DNA from: Streptomyces fumigatiscleroticus
Lineage (GTDB): Bacteria > Actinomycetota > Actinomycetes > Streptomycetales > Streptomycetaceae
Assembly (NCBI RefSeq): GCF_014647975.1
Contig: NZ_BMQF01000001.1
Span: 186,001 to 250,000, forward strand
DNA length: 64,000 nt
Direction: 5' to 3'
Shown here piece after piece: positions 17,717-26,286 of this stretch (positions within the stretch are counted from its first letter, which is position 1; each line of letters begins with the position of its first letter). A model generated the notes under the pieces. That model did no database searches, was not told the DNA's origin, and saw only the letters and a program-made list of their open reading frames with translations. Made by a program: the position numbers and the translations under genes.

Positions 17717-18934
17717 TCAGCGCAGATGTGTGACCAGGGCCTGCCGTTCCCCGACGGGGTGCGCCTCGCCCAGCAGGTCGCCCGGTATCGCGTCGTACGC
17801 CACCGTGCGGCCGTGGGCGTCGATGGACGGGCGGGCGGCCGGCCTCCGGTTCGGCGTGCCGTCGGGCCGCGCGGTGACCATGACCGTGCGGCCGGTGCGC
17901 AGATCCCGCGCGTAGATCACCTGGTACGGGCGGTGGGCCTCCTCTTCCACCACGGCGAACACGAGGTGGCGGCCGTCCGCGCTCAGGCGGCCGGAGTGCG
18001 TGCCGAACTCCGGTCGCGGGCCGACGACGCGTTGCAGGGTTCCCCGCCGCAGGTCTCTGACGAAGACGTCACCCGTGTCGTTGGTGCCCTCGGGGAGCAG
18101 GGTGAGGCACTTCATGCGGAACACGACCTGGCGGCCGTCCGCGCTGATCACCGGGGAGCCGACATGACTCTCGGCCGGATCCCCCGCGCAGTCCACGTCG
18201 GCCCGCACCCGCTGCCCCGTATGCCGGTCCAGGACGTGGACGGCCGTTGACTCCCCGGGACTCGAGTCGTCGCCCGAAACGGTGTAGGCGAGGTAGCGGC
18301 CGTCACGGCTGAGCGTCGGCGACCGGAGCTCCTGCCGGCCGCTGGGCAGCGGATGGTCGATCCACTCGCCGGTGCCGCTCACGAGGTCGCGCAGATAGAC
18401 GCGCGAGCCAAGGGCCGGTGCGGTCGCCGCGAAGGTGACGTACCGCCCGTTCCCGCTGATGACCGGCAGATTGGCCATGTCGAACGAGGCGGTGACGCCG
18501 TCGTCGACCGGCTCGGTACGGCCCGTGCGCAGGTCGTGCACATAGGCGTGGCGCCCGTCCAGCGTCGCGAAGGCGACCCGGCGGCCGTCCGCGCTGATGG
18601 ACGGGGAGCCGAACGCCCCTTCCCTCTCCATGCCCTCGGGCACGTCGCCGGCCCAGTGGATCCGCCCGGTCCGCAGGTCCTTGACGTAGACGTCGCCGGC
18701 GGTGTCGGTGTCGCCGGGCACCAGATTCGAGGCGTAGGACCAGAAGGCCACGTATCTGCCGTCGGCGCTGATCGCGGGCCACTCGCTGATGTCGTCGCCC
18801 TTGACGTCGTCGGCCGTGACGTTGACGTACTCGGTGCCCGGCTTGAGTTCCAGTGCCCCCGCGGGTGCGGCCGGCCCCGTCAGGCACACCGATGCCACCG
18901 CCGCGACCACGGCCACTCTCGATCCGAAACGCAT
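17717..18934 (-). CDS. Secreted TolB/PD40-type beta-propeller protein
   Basis: A 405-residue exported protein. A signal peptide covers about 1-28 (Ala/Val core, ending PAGALEL). The rest is built of PD40/TolB-like blades. The recurring motif is S-ISADGRYVAF with variants (WPAISADGRYVAF, SPSISADGRRVAF, LPVISGNGRYVTF, SPTLSRDGRYLAY, SPVISADGRQVVF, GRLSADGRHLVF), at roughly 45-60 residue spacing, each followed by VYVKDLRTG-like strands. Seven blades can be counted roughly. The role is unknown. Proteins like this bind other proteins or glycans outside the cell. It stands alone downstream of htpG. Confidence 0.88.
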   Translation of the reverse strand: MRFGSRVAVVAAVASVCLTGPAAPAGALELKPGTEYVNVTADDVKGDDISEWPAISADGRYVAFWSYASNLVPGDTDTAGDVYVKDLRTGRIHWAGDVPEGMEREGAFGSPSISADGRRVAFATLDGRHAYVHDLRTGRTEPVDDGVTASFDMANLPVISGNGRYVTFAATAPALGSRVYLRDLVSGTGEWIDHPLPSGRQELRSPTLSRDGRYLAYTVSGDDSSPGESTAVHVLDRHTGQRVRADVDCAGDPAESHVGSPVISADGRQVVFRMKCLTLLPEGTNDTGDVFVRDLRRGTLQRVVGPRPEFGTHSGRLSADGRHLVFAVVEEEAHRPYQVIYARDLRTGRTVMVTARPDGTPNRRPAARPSIDAHGRTVAYDAIPGDLLGEAHPVGERQALVTHLR

Positions 18935-18953
18935 GCTTTTCCCCCGTCTGCAC

Positions 18954-18983
18954 GTGGGCCCCGGCCGTGCGGCCGGGGCCCAC
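18954..18983 (-). terminator. Hairpin between htpG and the propeller gene
   Basis: A perfect 13-bp stem (18954-18966 with 18971-18983) has a 4-base loop, 84 bp downstream of the htpG stop and 20 bp upstream of the propeller ATG. It probably terminates htpG. TTGACT (minus strand, 19013-19018) upstream of it could be the -35 box of the propeller gene, which would put the hairpin in that mRNA leader. Confidence 0.6.
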
Positions 18984-19067
18984 TTTCATACAAACGGCGC
19001 GCGGTTCCCGAAGTCAATGCGCTTGTCGATGTACACGCAACCGCAACTCTCACCCTAAAGTCGAGGG

Positions 19068-20969
19068 TTACAGTGTGCGCTCCAGGCGGTCCGCCACCAG
19101 CTTGACGAAGCGCGCGGGATCCTTGGGCTGGCCGCCCTCGGCGAGCACCGCCAGGCCGTGCAGCAGATCGGCGGTCTCGGTGAGGGCCGTACGGTCCGCA
19201 CGCTCGGTGTACGCCTGGTTCAGGCCCTTGACGAGCTGGTGGTCGGGGTTGAGCTCCAGGATCCGCTTGGTGGGCGGCACCTCCTGGCCCATCGCGCGGT
19301 ACATCTGCTCCAGCGCCGGGGTCAGGTCGTGCGCGTCGGAGACGACGCAGGCCGGGGAGACGGTGAGCCGGGACGACAGGCGTACGTCCTTGATCTCCTC
19401 GCCCAGCTGCTCCTTCATCCAGCCGAGCAGACCGGCGTACTCCTCGCTCTGCCGCTCGCGCTCCTCGTCGGTCTTCTCGTCCCCCTCCGTGCCGAGGTCG
19501 ATCTCGCCCTTGGCGACGGACCGCAGCCGCTTGCCCTCGTACTCCCCCACGGCGTCGGCCCACACCTCGTCGACGGGGTCGGTGAGCAGCAGCACCTCGA
19601 TGCCCCGGGCCCGGAACGCCTCCATGTGCGGGGAGTTCTCGATCGCCTGCCGGGAATCGCCGGTCATGTAGTAGATGTCGTCCTGGCCGTCCTTCATCCG
19701 CTCCACGTAGGCCTTGAGCGTGGTCGGTTCGTCGTCGGCGTGCGTGGACGCGAACGAGGAGACGGCGAGCAGGGCGTCCCGGTTGTCGGGGTCGGTGACC
19801 AGGCCCTCCTTGAGGACGGCGCCGAACTCCCGCCAGAACGTGGCATAGCGGTCCGGGGCGCCCGTCATCATGTCCTTGACCGAGGACAGGACCTTCTTCG
19901 TCAGCCGGCGCTGCATCAGCTGGATGTGCCGGTCCTGCTGGAGGATCTCGCGGGAGACGTTGAGCGAGAGGTCCTGCGCGTCGACGACGCCCTTGACGAA
20001 GCGGAGGTAGGGCGGCAGCAGCGCCTCGCAGTCGTCCATGATGAAGACGCGCTTCACATAGAGCTGTACGCCGCGCCGGTAGTTCTGCGTGAACAGGTCG
20101 TGCGGGGCGTGGGAGGGGACGAACAGCAGGGACTGGTACTCGAAGGTGCCCTCCGCCTGGAGCCGGATCGTCTCCAGCGGCTCGCGCCAGTCGTGGCTGA
20201 TGTGCTTGTACAGCTCGTGGTACTCCTCGTCGGAGACCTCGTCCCGCGAGCGGGCCCACAGGGCCTTCATGGAGTTCAGCGTCTCGGGTGCCGGGGCCGC
20301 GCCGTCCTCGCCCGCGCCCTCGGGCACCATCCTGATGGGCCAGGTGATGAAGTCCGAGTACCGCTTGACGATCTCCCGGATCTTCCAGGCGGAGGTGTAG
20401 TCGTGGAGCGCGTTCTCGGAGTCCGCCGGCTTCAGGTGCAGCGTGACCGAGGTGCCCTGCGGGGCGTCGTCGACCGTGTCCAGCGTGTACGTGCCCTCGC
20501 CGCGGGACGTCCAGCGGGTGCCCTGGCTCTCGCCCGCGCGCCGGGTCACCAGGGTCATCTCGTCCGCCACCATGAAACCGGAGTAGAAGCCGACGCCGAA
20601 CTGGCCGATGAGCCCCTCGGCCCCCGCCCCGTCCTTGGCCTCCCGCAGCTCCTGGAGGAACTTGGCCGTACCCGAGTTGGCGATCGTGCCGATGAGCTGC
20701 CCGACCTCGTCGTACGACATCCCGATGCCGTTGTCCCGCACCGTGAGCGTACGGGCGTCCTTGTCGACGTCGATCTCGATGTGCAGGTCGGACACATCGG
20801 CGTCGAGAGTGTCGTCCCGCAGCGACTCCAGACGCAGCTTGTCCAGCGCGTCGGAGGCGTTGGAGACGAGTTCGCGCAGGAAGACATCCTTGTTCGAGTA
20901 GACCGAGTGGATCATCAGCTGGAGCAGCTGACGGGCCTCTACCTGGAACTCAAACGTTTCGGCCGGCAT
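19068..20969 (-). CDS. htpG: Molecular chaperone HtpG (Hsp90)
   Basis: A 633-residue cytosolic Hsp90. The N-terminal GHKL ATPase domain has [24 protein letters not shown] helix residues near 20-35, DNGIGM near 80, and [13 protein letters not shown] near 125. The middle domain has [10 protein letters not shown], and the C-terminal dimerisation domain is complete. It lacks the eukaryotic MEEVD tail, as expected. Met at 20969 ([13 protein letters not shown]) is the family start, with an AGGTG box 13 nt upstream. An in-frame ATG slightly upstream is less likely. I saw no CIRCE or HAIR element in the 130 bp before it. Confidence 0.96.
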
Positions 20970-21098
20970 GGTTCGTGAGCACCTCATTGGTGACAGGTCT
21001 CGGAACTGACGGAAGTCACTGTAAAACAGCCGGTCACGACTGAGGCCCGGTCGCGGGCCCGAGACCTGCGCGTACTCCGGCGGCCGACGAGCGGGGCG

Positions 21099-21386
21099 TC
21101 AGGACCGGTACGGCTGCCGCGGCTGTCCGTGCGTCCGGCCGCCGTCGCCGCTGCCGGCCTGCGCCCGGAGCCGCTCCGCCTGCTCCCTGGTCACCTTCTG
21201 CTCCGTGCCGCAGAACGTGCACTGCGTCGTGTACTTCGTGGACAGCGGGAACAACGGCACGAAGAACAGCGTGAACTTCGTGACGTGCTTCCTGAGCGTG
21301 TGCGCGGCGGGATTGCCGCAGCCGCCGCAGACCAGCGTCAGTATCGCGAGCTGATACAGACAGCCCTTGGTGCCGAAGATGATCAC
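21099..21386 (-). CDS. Small zinc-ribbon protein
   Basis: A 95-residue protein that begins MIIFGTKGCLYQLAILTLVC from GTG 21386. It has a CGGCG knuckle near residues 20-24 and a second Cys pair, CTFCG, near 55-59, separated by a hydrophobic stretch (FTLFFVPLFPLSTKY). The pattern matches a widespread actinobacterial family of short zinc-ribbon proteins with a possible membrane hairpin. The C-terminus is polar and variable. The function is not known. Confidence 0.75.
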   Translation of the reverse strand: MIIFGTKGCLYQLAILTLVCGGCGNPAAHTLRKHVTKFTLFFVPLFPLSTKYTTQCTFCGTEQKVTREQAERLRAQAGSGDGGRTHGQPRQPYRS

Positions 21387-21443
21387 GCCGTGGTCCTTCC
21401 CTGGTCGGATGGGCTCGCGCCGGGTGGCCGGCGCCGGACGGGC

Positions 21444-21854
21444 CTACGCGGCACAGTCTCCTGCACGCCGACGCTCCCGGCGGCTCATGCCACCGCCCCG
21501 GTCCATCCGCACCGCGCGGACGGGCGCCGCCGGGGTGCGGACGGCGCGGACCCGGTAGGTCGTCCTGGTCGGATCGGTGACGGGGTCGCCGAGCGTGATC
21601 CGGCCGGAGGCGTACAGCTCGTCGCAGTCGGCGGTGGGCAGCGCGACATAGCAGCCTCCCCTGCCGGTGCCGGAGTCCAGCGGCCGCCAATAGCTGTATC
21701 TGCGGCGTCCGTTCGCGAACACGGTGACGAACACGGGGGTGCGCGCATCGGTGAGAACACGCAGGATCTCGGTACCGGCGGCTCTCCCCGGTGGCGCGGA
21801 GCGCGCGGTCGCACGGGCGTCGGGAGCCTGCGACTGATCGGCAGTGGGCACCAT
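21444..21854 (-). CDS. Hypothetical protein, 136 residues
   Basis: Start ATG 21854 follows an AGGAAAGG box. The first 30 residues are polar and likely disordered. The core (about 40-115) alternates beta-like strands: TPVFVTVFANGRRRYSYWRP, CYVALPTADCDELYASGRIT, and TYRVRAVR. The C-terminus is Arg-rich. No known family is recognised. Good third-position codon bias supports it being real. It is divergent from the DUF350 gene. Confidence 0.55.
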   Translation of the reverse strand: MVPTADQSQAPDARATARSAPPGRAAGTEILRVLTDARTPVFVTVFANGRRRYSYWRPLDSGTGRGGCYVALPTADCDELYASGRITLGDPVTDPTRTTYRVRAVRTPAAPVRAVRMDRGGGMSRRERRRAGDCAA

Positions 21855-22029
21855 CGGCAGTGGCCTTTCCTGAGGCTGAGACGTGAGACCGCCTACCCGG
21901 TCCGGCCGGTGTTGATCTCGCTTCCCGGCATTCTTCCGCAGGGCACCGACAACAGCCTGTGCCGCGCTGCCGGCCGGCCGTCGCCGGACCGGTCGAAGAG
22001 CGAACATGTGCGCTACATTTTGCATCGCC

Positions 22030-22060
22030 TTGACCGCGATCACTCACGATCCCTTACGCT
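22030..22060 (+). promoter_or_regulatory. Predicted promoter of the DUF350 gene
   Basis: TTGACC (22030-22035) and TACGCT (22055-22060) are spaced by 19 bp, with a predicted start about 10 bp before ATG 22078. The leader would be very short and has no clear ribosome binding site. Confidence 0.4.
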
Positions 22061-22077
22061 ACGGAGCCGGCCACCCC

Positions 22078-22500
22078 ATGAGCGACATCGTCAACGGGCT
22101 CGGCAGAGCCACCGCCTATGGAGCCCTGGGCGTGGTCCTGCTGGTCCTGGGCATCGTCCTGGTCGACCTGCTGACGCCCGGAAAGCTCGGCCGGCAGATC
22201 TGGCAGGAGCGCAACCGCAACGCCGCCGTGCTGCTCAGCTCGGCGCTGCTGGGTATCGGCGGCATCGTGTTCACCTCCATATGGACGACGTACGAGGACT
22301 TCGGCAAGGGACTGGTGTCGACGGCGTCGTTCGGGCTGCTCGGGCTGGTGATGATGGCCGTGGCGTTCCTGGTGGTCGATCTGATCACGCCCGGGCGCCT
22401 GGGTGCGACGCTGGTCGACGCGGAGCCCCACCCCGCGGTCTGGGTGACCGCGTCCTGCAATGTCGCGGTGGCCGCCGTCATCTCGGCCTCCATCGCCTGA
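22078..22500 (+). CDS. DUF350 membrane protein
   Basis: A 140-residue protein with four hydrophobic segments (about 12-30, 50-70, 80-100 and 118-138). It has the internal duplication typical of DUF350: GVVLLVLGIVLVDLLTPGKLG and VMMAVAFLVVDLITPGRLG repeat the same pattern. It is likely a small inner-membrane protein of unknown role. In other bacteria DUF350 genes accompany stress or envelope genes. It is not part of an obvious operon here. Confidence 0.85.
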   Translation: MSDIVNGLGRATAYGALGVVLLVLGIVLVDLLTPGKLGRQIWQERNRNAAVLLSSALLGIGGIVFTSIWTTYEDFGKGLVSTASFGLLGLVMMAVAFLVVDLITPGRLGATLVDAEPHPAVWVTASCNVAVAAVISASIA

Positions 22501-22533
22501 CGTCCCGGCTCGGGGAGCGCGGGCCCCTGCCGG

Positions 22534-23967
22534 TCACAGCAGTCTCCTGATGTCGCCGCGCACCCGGTAGAAGCCGCCCGACGCGGCATGCAGCGCGTCG
22601 ACGACGTACCGCGCCCCCGGTTCCCGGATCGCCCGGGGGAACTGGACGTTCCACGACGGCTCGTACCCTTCCGACACCACCCGGATCCGCGTCCGGCCGC
22701 CCTCCCGCACACACTCCACGACCACCGATCCGGCGGGCACCGTGGCGACGCTCGTGACGGAGGCGGCCGCGGTGGACGCCTGGTACGTGGGCAGGGCGGC
22801 GGCGAGCTTGACGTCGCGCGCCACCGGCACCGAGCCCCGCTGGGCGGCCGCGACCGCCGTCTCACCGGCGTCGACGCAGACCAGTGAGCCGTCCGCGGTG
22901 ACCAGGTAGAGCCGTTCGTCGCGGTACTGCATCGACAGGGCCGAACCGCTGCCCGTGTCCAGCTTCCACAGCCGTGTGCCGTCCCGGTCGAAGCAGTACA
23001 CCGAGGAGGCGGAGTCCCCGGCGAAGACGAACCGGCCGCCGGGCGAGGCGGCGCAGGAGTACACCGAGCCGTCGCAGCGGTATGTCGCCTCGATCGCGCC
23101 GGTCGCCTTCGACAGCCGCTGGACCACATGGCGTGCGGTCGCGGCGTACACCGCGTCGTCCTCCTGCCAGCCGAAGAGCACGCCGCCCTGCGTGGGCGTG
23201 TGCCACAACTCGGCGCCGCCGTCCGGGGCGTGGGCCGTCACACCGCGCGAGTGCCCGTGGTAGACGGCCGCGTCGTCGGCGCGCACCATCCAGGCGTGTT
23301 CGCCGCGCCCGCCGCGCGACCACTGGTACTCGTCCTCGTGGTCGATGACGGTGAGCCGGCCGTCGCGGTCGGCGACGTCGAGTACGCCCTCGTGGATGTC
23401 GAGCCAGAAGATGTCGACGTCGGCCGCGATGTCGTAGGCGGCCAACGGCAGCTTGGACGACAGGTCGTAGACCCGGCCGTCGTCGCAGCCGGCGTAGATC
23501 CAGAAGTCGTCGGCGACCAGGCACTTGACGCCGTCCGGGAGGTGGTAGCGGGCGAGGACCTCGCCTCCGTGCGCGAGGGTGTAGACGTCGCCCGCCTGGT
23601 TGCCCACCCAGCAGCGCTCGTCGTCGACATGGATGCCGAACGCCGCGGAGCCCGTGCGGAACCGCCACAGCACCGGCGCGACCGCGCGGGCCGTGGACGG
23701 CGCCGAGGCCACCTGACGGCGGGTCACCGCGCGGGGCGCGCGCTGTCCCCGCACGGCCGGGGCGTAGCCCTTGCGCACCTTCTCGCCTATCTTCCTGGCG
23801 GCCGCGGCCTGTGCCTTCTCGGCGGTGGGGAAGGTCGTCGTCTGGCTCTGCCCGGCGGTGCCGATCCGTCCGTAGCGCACGGACACGACCTGGCCCTCCA
23901 CCGTCACTTCGTAGAACTTGTGCGCACCCCCACCGTCCTGCGACAGCTCCAGATACGTCCTCGACAT
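22534..23967 (-). CDS. WGR-domain protein with a PQQ/WD40-like beta-propeller
   Basis: A 477-residue cytoplasmic protein. Residues about 1-75 form a WGR domain (HKFYEVTVEGQVVSVRYGRI, then AEKAQAAAARKIGEKVRKGY), the module that in PARPs and bacterial MolR-like proteins contacts DNA ends or nucleic acid. A linker of about 30 residues (Arg/Ala-rich) follows. Then come seven or so propeller repeats from about 115 to 440, such as CWVGNQAGDVYTLAHGGEVL, WIYAGCDDGRVYDLSSKLPL and RFVFAGDSASSVYCFDRDGT. The C-terminal 40 residues are conserved-looking (ARYVVDALHAASGGFYRVRG). ATG 23967 starts right at the WGR strand. I do not know a function for this combination. Confidence 0.85.
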   Translation of the reverse strand: MSRTYLELSQDGGGAHKFYEVTVEGQVVSVRYGRIGTAGQSQTTTFPTAEKAQAAAARKIGEKVRKGYAPAVRGQRAPRAVTRRQVASAPSTARAVAPVLWRFRTGSAAFGIHVDDERCWVGNQAGDVYTLAHGGEVLARYHLPDGVKCLVADDFWIYAGCDDGRVYDLSSKLPLAAYDIAADVDIFWLDIHEGVLDVADRDGRLTVIDHEDEYQWSRGGRGEHAWMVRADDAAVYHGHSRGVTAHAPDGGAELWHTPTQGGVLFGWQEDDAVYAATARHVVQRLSKATGAIEATYRCDGSVYSCAASPGGRFVFAGDSASSVYCFDRDGTRLWKLDTGSGSALSMQYRDERLYLVTADGSLVCVDAGETAVAAAQRGSVPVARDVKLAAALPTYQASTAAASVTSVATVPAGSVVVECVREGGRTRIRVVSEGYEPSWNVQFPRAIREPGARYVVDALHAASGGFYRVRGDIRRLL

Positions 23968-24080
23968 GGCAGACCTCTCCCCGGATCGGGTCCTGCGGCG
24001 TCTTCCGCGGGTTCCACTGCCTGAACCGTAGAAGGCACCACTGACAATCGCCGCCGGCGTCCCGTCACATGCCTCCCGGC

Positions 24081-24689
24081 TCACGGCGTCCCGGCCGGCA
24101 CGGCGTACACCACCAGGTTGTTGCGGTACCGTCCCGCGCTCCGGTCGTAGGGGCCGGCACAGGTCAGGAGAGCCAGCCGGTGGGGTCCCGTACGGGTGAA
24201 GAGATCCGCGGGCAGGTCCCGCCGCGGATAGGTACGGCGCGCGGTGACCCGGTACGGACGGATCCCGCCGTCGGCCCCGGTCACCTCGACGCGGGCGCCC
24301 ACGGGTGCCCGGTGCAGGGCGGCGAAGGGGCCGGGTCCGTCCGCCCGGTTGTCGACGTGCCCGGCGATCAGGACCGTGCCGTGCGCGGCGCCCACCTGCG
24401 CGCCCAGCGCCCACCATCCGCCCGTACGGAGATCCCCGGGGAGGGCCAGGGCCCCGTCCGCGTGCGCGGCGACGGGTACGACCGCGGCCCTCAGGCCCGC
24501 CGGGCCGCGCAGATACACCGGCGAGGACGCGGCGGCGCCCTCTTCCACCGGGGCGCCGCGCCCCCGCACCCGAGGATCGCCCGCGTCCGGGAGACCGGCC
24601 GGCGCCACGCCGGCGACCAGCCAGCCGGCGGCCACCGCGCTCAGCCCGCAGGCGGTCATGAGCCCGGCGGCCGTCCGGTGGCGTCCCAC
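24081..24689 (-). CDS. Class F-type sortase
   Basis: A 202-residue membrane-anchored transpeptidase. An N-terminal signal anchor lies at about 8-30. The catalytic His111 is in LIAGHVDNR, Cys177 is in LALLTCAGP, and Arg187 or Arg189 is in GRYRNNLVVYA. These make the standard sortase triad, and the short form with GHVDNR matches class F of actinobacteria. Start GTG 24689. It lies 5 bp downstream of a DUF4142 protein with a sorting-signal-like C-terminus, so that protein is the likely substrate and both are co-transcribed. Confidence 0.9.
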   Translation of the reverse strand: MGRHRTAAGLMTACGLSAVAAGWLVAGVAPAGLPDAGDPRVRGRGAPVEEGAAASSPVYLRGPAGLRAAVVPVAAHADGALALPGDLRTGGWWALGAQVGAAHGTVLIAGHVDNRADGPGPFAALHRAPVGARVEVTGADGGIRPYRVTARRTYPRRDLPADLFTRTGPHRLALLTCAGPYDRSAGRYRNNLVVYAVPAGTP

Positions 24690-24694
24690 CGGGC

Positions 24695-25378
24695 CTAGCG
24701 TTTCGTGGCCGGGCGGCGCCGGGCGCGCAGCAGCCAGACGGCGCCGGCGGCGGTCAGCAGTCCGCCGCCGGCCATGCTCACCGTGCCGGCCGTGGCCAGG
24801 GGGCTCTCGGCGGCGGCCAGCCGGCCACCGGTGCCCGCGCCGACCGTGCCGGCGTCCTCGGCCGTGTGGCAGGTACCGCCGCGGACCATGTCCAGGTGCA
24901 TGGCCACCACCGGGCGGGCGGTCCGGGCGGCGGCCCTGACCTCGGCGTTGCTCCCGCCCCGGATCTCCCGGTCGAGCAGGGCCAGCGTCTCGCGGTGCGC
25001 CTTCTCCTGGGTGGTGAGCCAGGCGGCGTCGTAGGCCGCGCCGCCGGCCTTCGCCCGCACGGCGGCGAGGTCCTTCTGCTGCTGTGCGGAGGGGGATGCG
25101 GGCAGTGTCACGCCCAGTCTGCCCGCGAGCGTGCTCCCGTCGGCGTCCAGCTTGGTGTGGTCACGCACCAGCACGGCGCCCGCCTTGCGCACACAGTCGC
25201 TCGTCGCGTGCCGCTGGGCGTCGTGCCCGGCGGTGATCTCGGTGAGGTTGCCCTGGTGGGTCTGGGTCAGCAGCGTCTCGTCCAGTTCGCCGACTCGGTC
25301 GGCGGCGACGGCGTGCGGCGTGGTTATGCCGGTCAGCGCCGCCGCGAGGGCGGCGGCGGACAGCAGTCGTCTGCGCAT
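24695..25378 (-). CDS. Secreted DUF4142 protein with a C-terminal membrane anchor (possible sortase substrate)
   Basis: A 227-residue exported protein. The signal peptide is about 1-25. The DUF4142 four-helix ferritin-like fold follows, with ETLLTQTHQGNLTEI, SDCVRKAGAVLVRDHTKLDA, and TQEKAHRETLALLDREI. The C-terminus has the sorting-signal layout: LATAG at about 194-198, a hydrophobic stretch of about 18 residues, and the tail RARRRPATKR. The pentapeptide differs from LPXTG or LAXTG, so cleavage by the adjacent sortase is plausible but unproven. A start at ATG 25378 is well supported by the signal peptide. Confidence 0.88.
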   Translation of the reverse strand: MRRRLLSAAALAAALTGITTPHAVAADRVGELDETLLTQTHQGNLTEITAGHDAQRHATSDCVRKAGAVLVRDHTKLDADGSTLAGRLGVTLPASPSAQQQKDLAAVRAKAGGAAYDAAWLTTQEKAHRETLALLDREIRGGSNAEVRAAARTARPVVAMHLDMVRGGTCHTAEDAGTVGAGTGGRLAAAESPLATAGTVSMAGGGLLTAAGAVWLLRARRRPATKR

Positions 25379-25594
25379 GGGTGGTACTCCCTTCGAACCG
25401 GCAGGGCGGCGTGTCGGTGCCGTACCGGTATGCGGAACAGGGCGCGTCGCACCGCGCCCCCGCTTGCATCGGTGCCACCGGGGGGCCCGGCCCTATCGCC
25501 GCGGGCCGCTCACTCACCCGGCCGGCCGATGCACCCGCGCGGGAGTATGTGAGGGCGGTTCAGGCGTTCCGCCGTCCCTCGTGAGGAGTTCTTG

Positions 25595-26200
25595 ATGACC
25601 ACACCGCGAGATCTGCTGCTCACCGCCGTCGAGGCGGGACCCGGCCGGCCGGTGGAGCCGGGCGATCTGTCGCTCGCCCTCGCCGGGGCCGAGTTGATCG
25701 ATCTCCTCGGCGCCGGGGCCCTCACCCTGGACGACGACCGCATCGTGCCGGGCGACGGCGGTGCCCCGGCCGACCGGCTGCTGGGCGAGGCCGCGTCCTC
25801 GCTGGTGCGGAGCGCGCCGTACGAGTCGGTCGAGGACTGGCTGTGGCGGCGGGGCCGCGCCCTGTCCTCGGCCTATCTGGCCGCCCTCGGGGCGGAGGGA
25901 CTGATCACGCGCCGGCGCCGTCACCGGATCCCCGTCCGCACCGGCCGGCCGGCGGTGGCCGATACGCCCGCCGCCCGCCACGCGGCCGGCCGCCGGGCCT
26001 CGGGCGAACCCGTCCTCGCCGCTCTCGCGGCAGCCGCCGGGATCGACGACGGTCCGGCCGCGGATGTCCCGGGCATCGCCGACGACGCGGTGGTCACCGT
26101 GCTCGCCGCCGTCGGCCGGGCGGTGGCGGAACTGGCGGCCGTACGACAGCGGCGAGCCGTCGAGCAGGCCGCCTTCGACAACATCTGGCGGGGCGAATGA
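25595..26200 (+). CDS. GPP34 (GOLPH3-like) phosphoprotein
   Basis: A 201-residue protein of the GPP34 family, common in multiple copies in streptomycetes. It begins TPRDLLLTAVEAGPGRP. It has the helical core with AGAELIDLLGAGALTLDDDR, SVEDWLWRRGRALSSAYLAA, and the C-terminal helix RAVAELAAVRQRRAVEQAAF. Eukaryotic GOLPH3 binds phosphatidylinositol-4-phosphate. The bacterial role is unknown. ATG 25595 follows GAGGAG at 25583-25588. A TTG one codon upstream is not needed. Confidence 0.88.
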   Translation: MTTPRDLLLTAVEAGPGRPVEPGDLSLALAGAELIDLLGAGALTLDDDRIVPGDGGAPADRLLGEAASSLVRSAPYESVEDWLWRRGRALSSAYLAALGAEGLITRRRRHRIPVRTGRPAVADTPAARHAAGRRASGEPVLAALAAAAGIDDGPAADVPGIADDAVVTVLAAVGRAVAELAAVRQRRAVEQAAFDNIWRGE

Positions 26201-26210
26201 CGCGACCGCC

Positions 26211-26240
26211 CGGGGCCCGCTCCGTGCTCACCGGGCCCCG
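26211..26240. terminator. Bidirectional hairpin between convergent genes
   Basis: A 9-bp stem (26211-26219 with 26232-26240) with a 12-base loop lies between the GPP34 gene and the convergent ammonia-lyase gene. Confidence 0.6.
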
Positions 26241-26286
26241 ACGTCGTGGGCGGTGCCGTCGGCGACGGCCCGGAGCTGTGCCGCCG

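Noticed and set aside
19158..20978. Long plus-strand open frame opposite htpG
   Set aside because: Antisense shadow of a certain Hsp90 gene.
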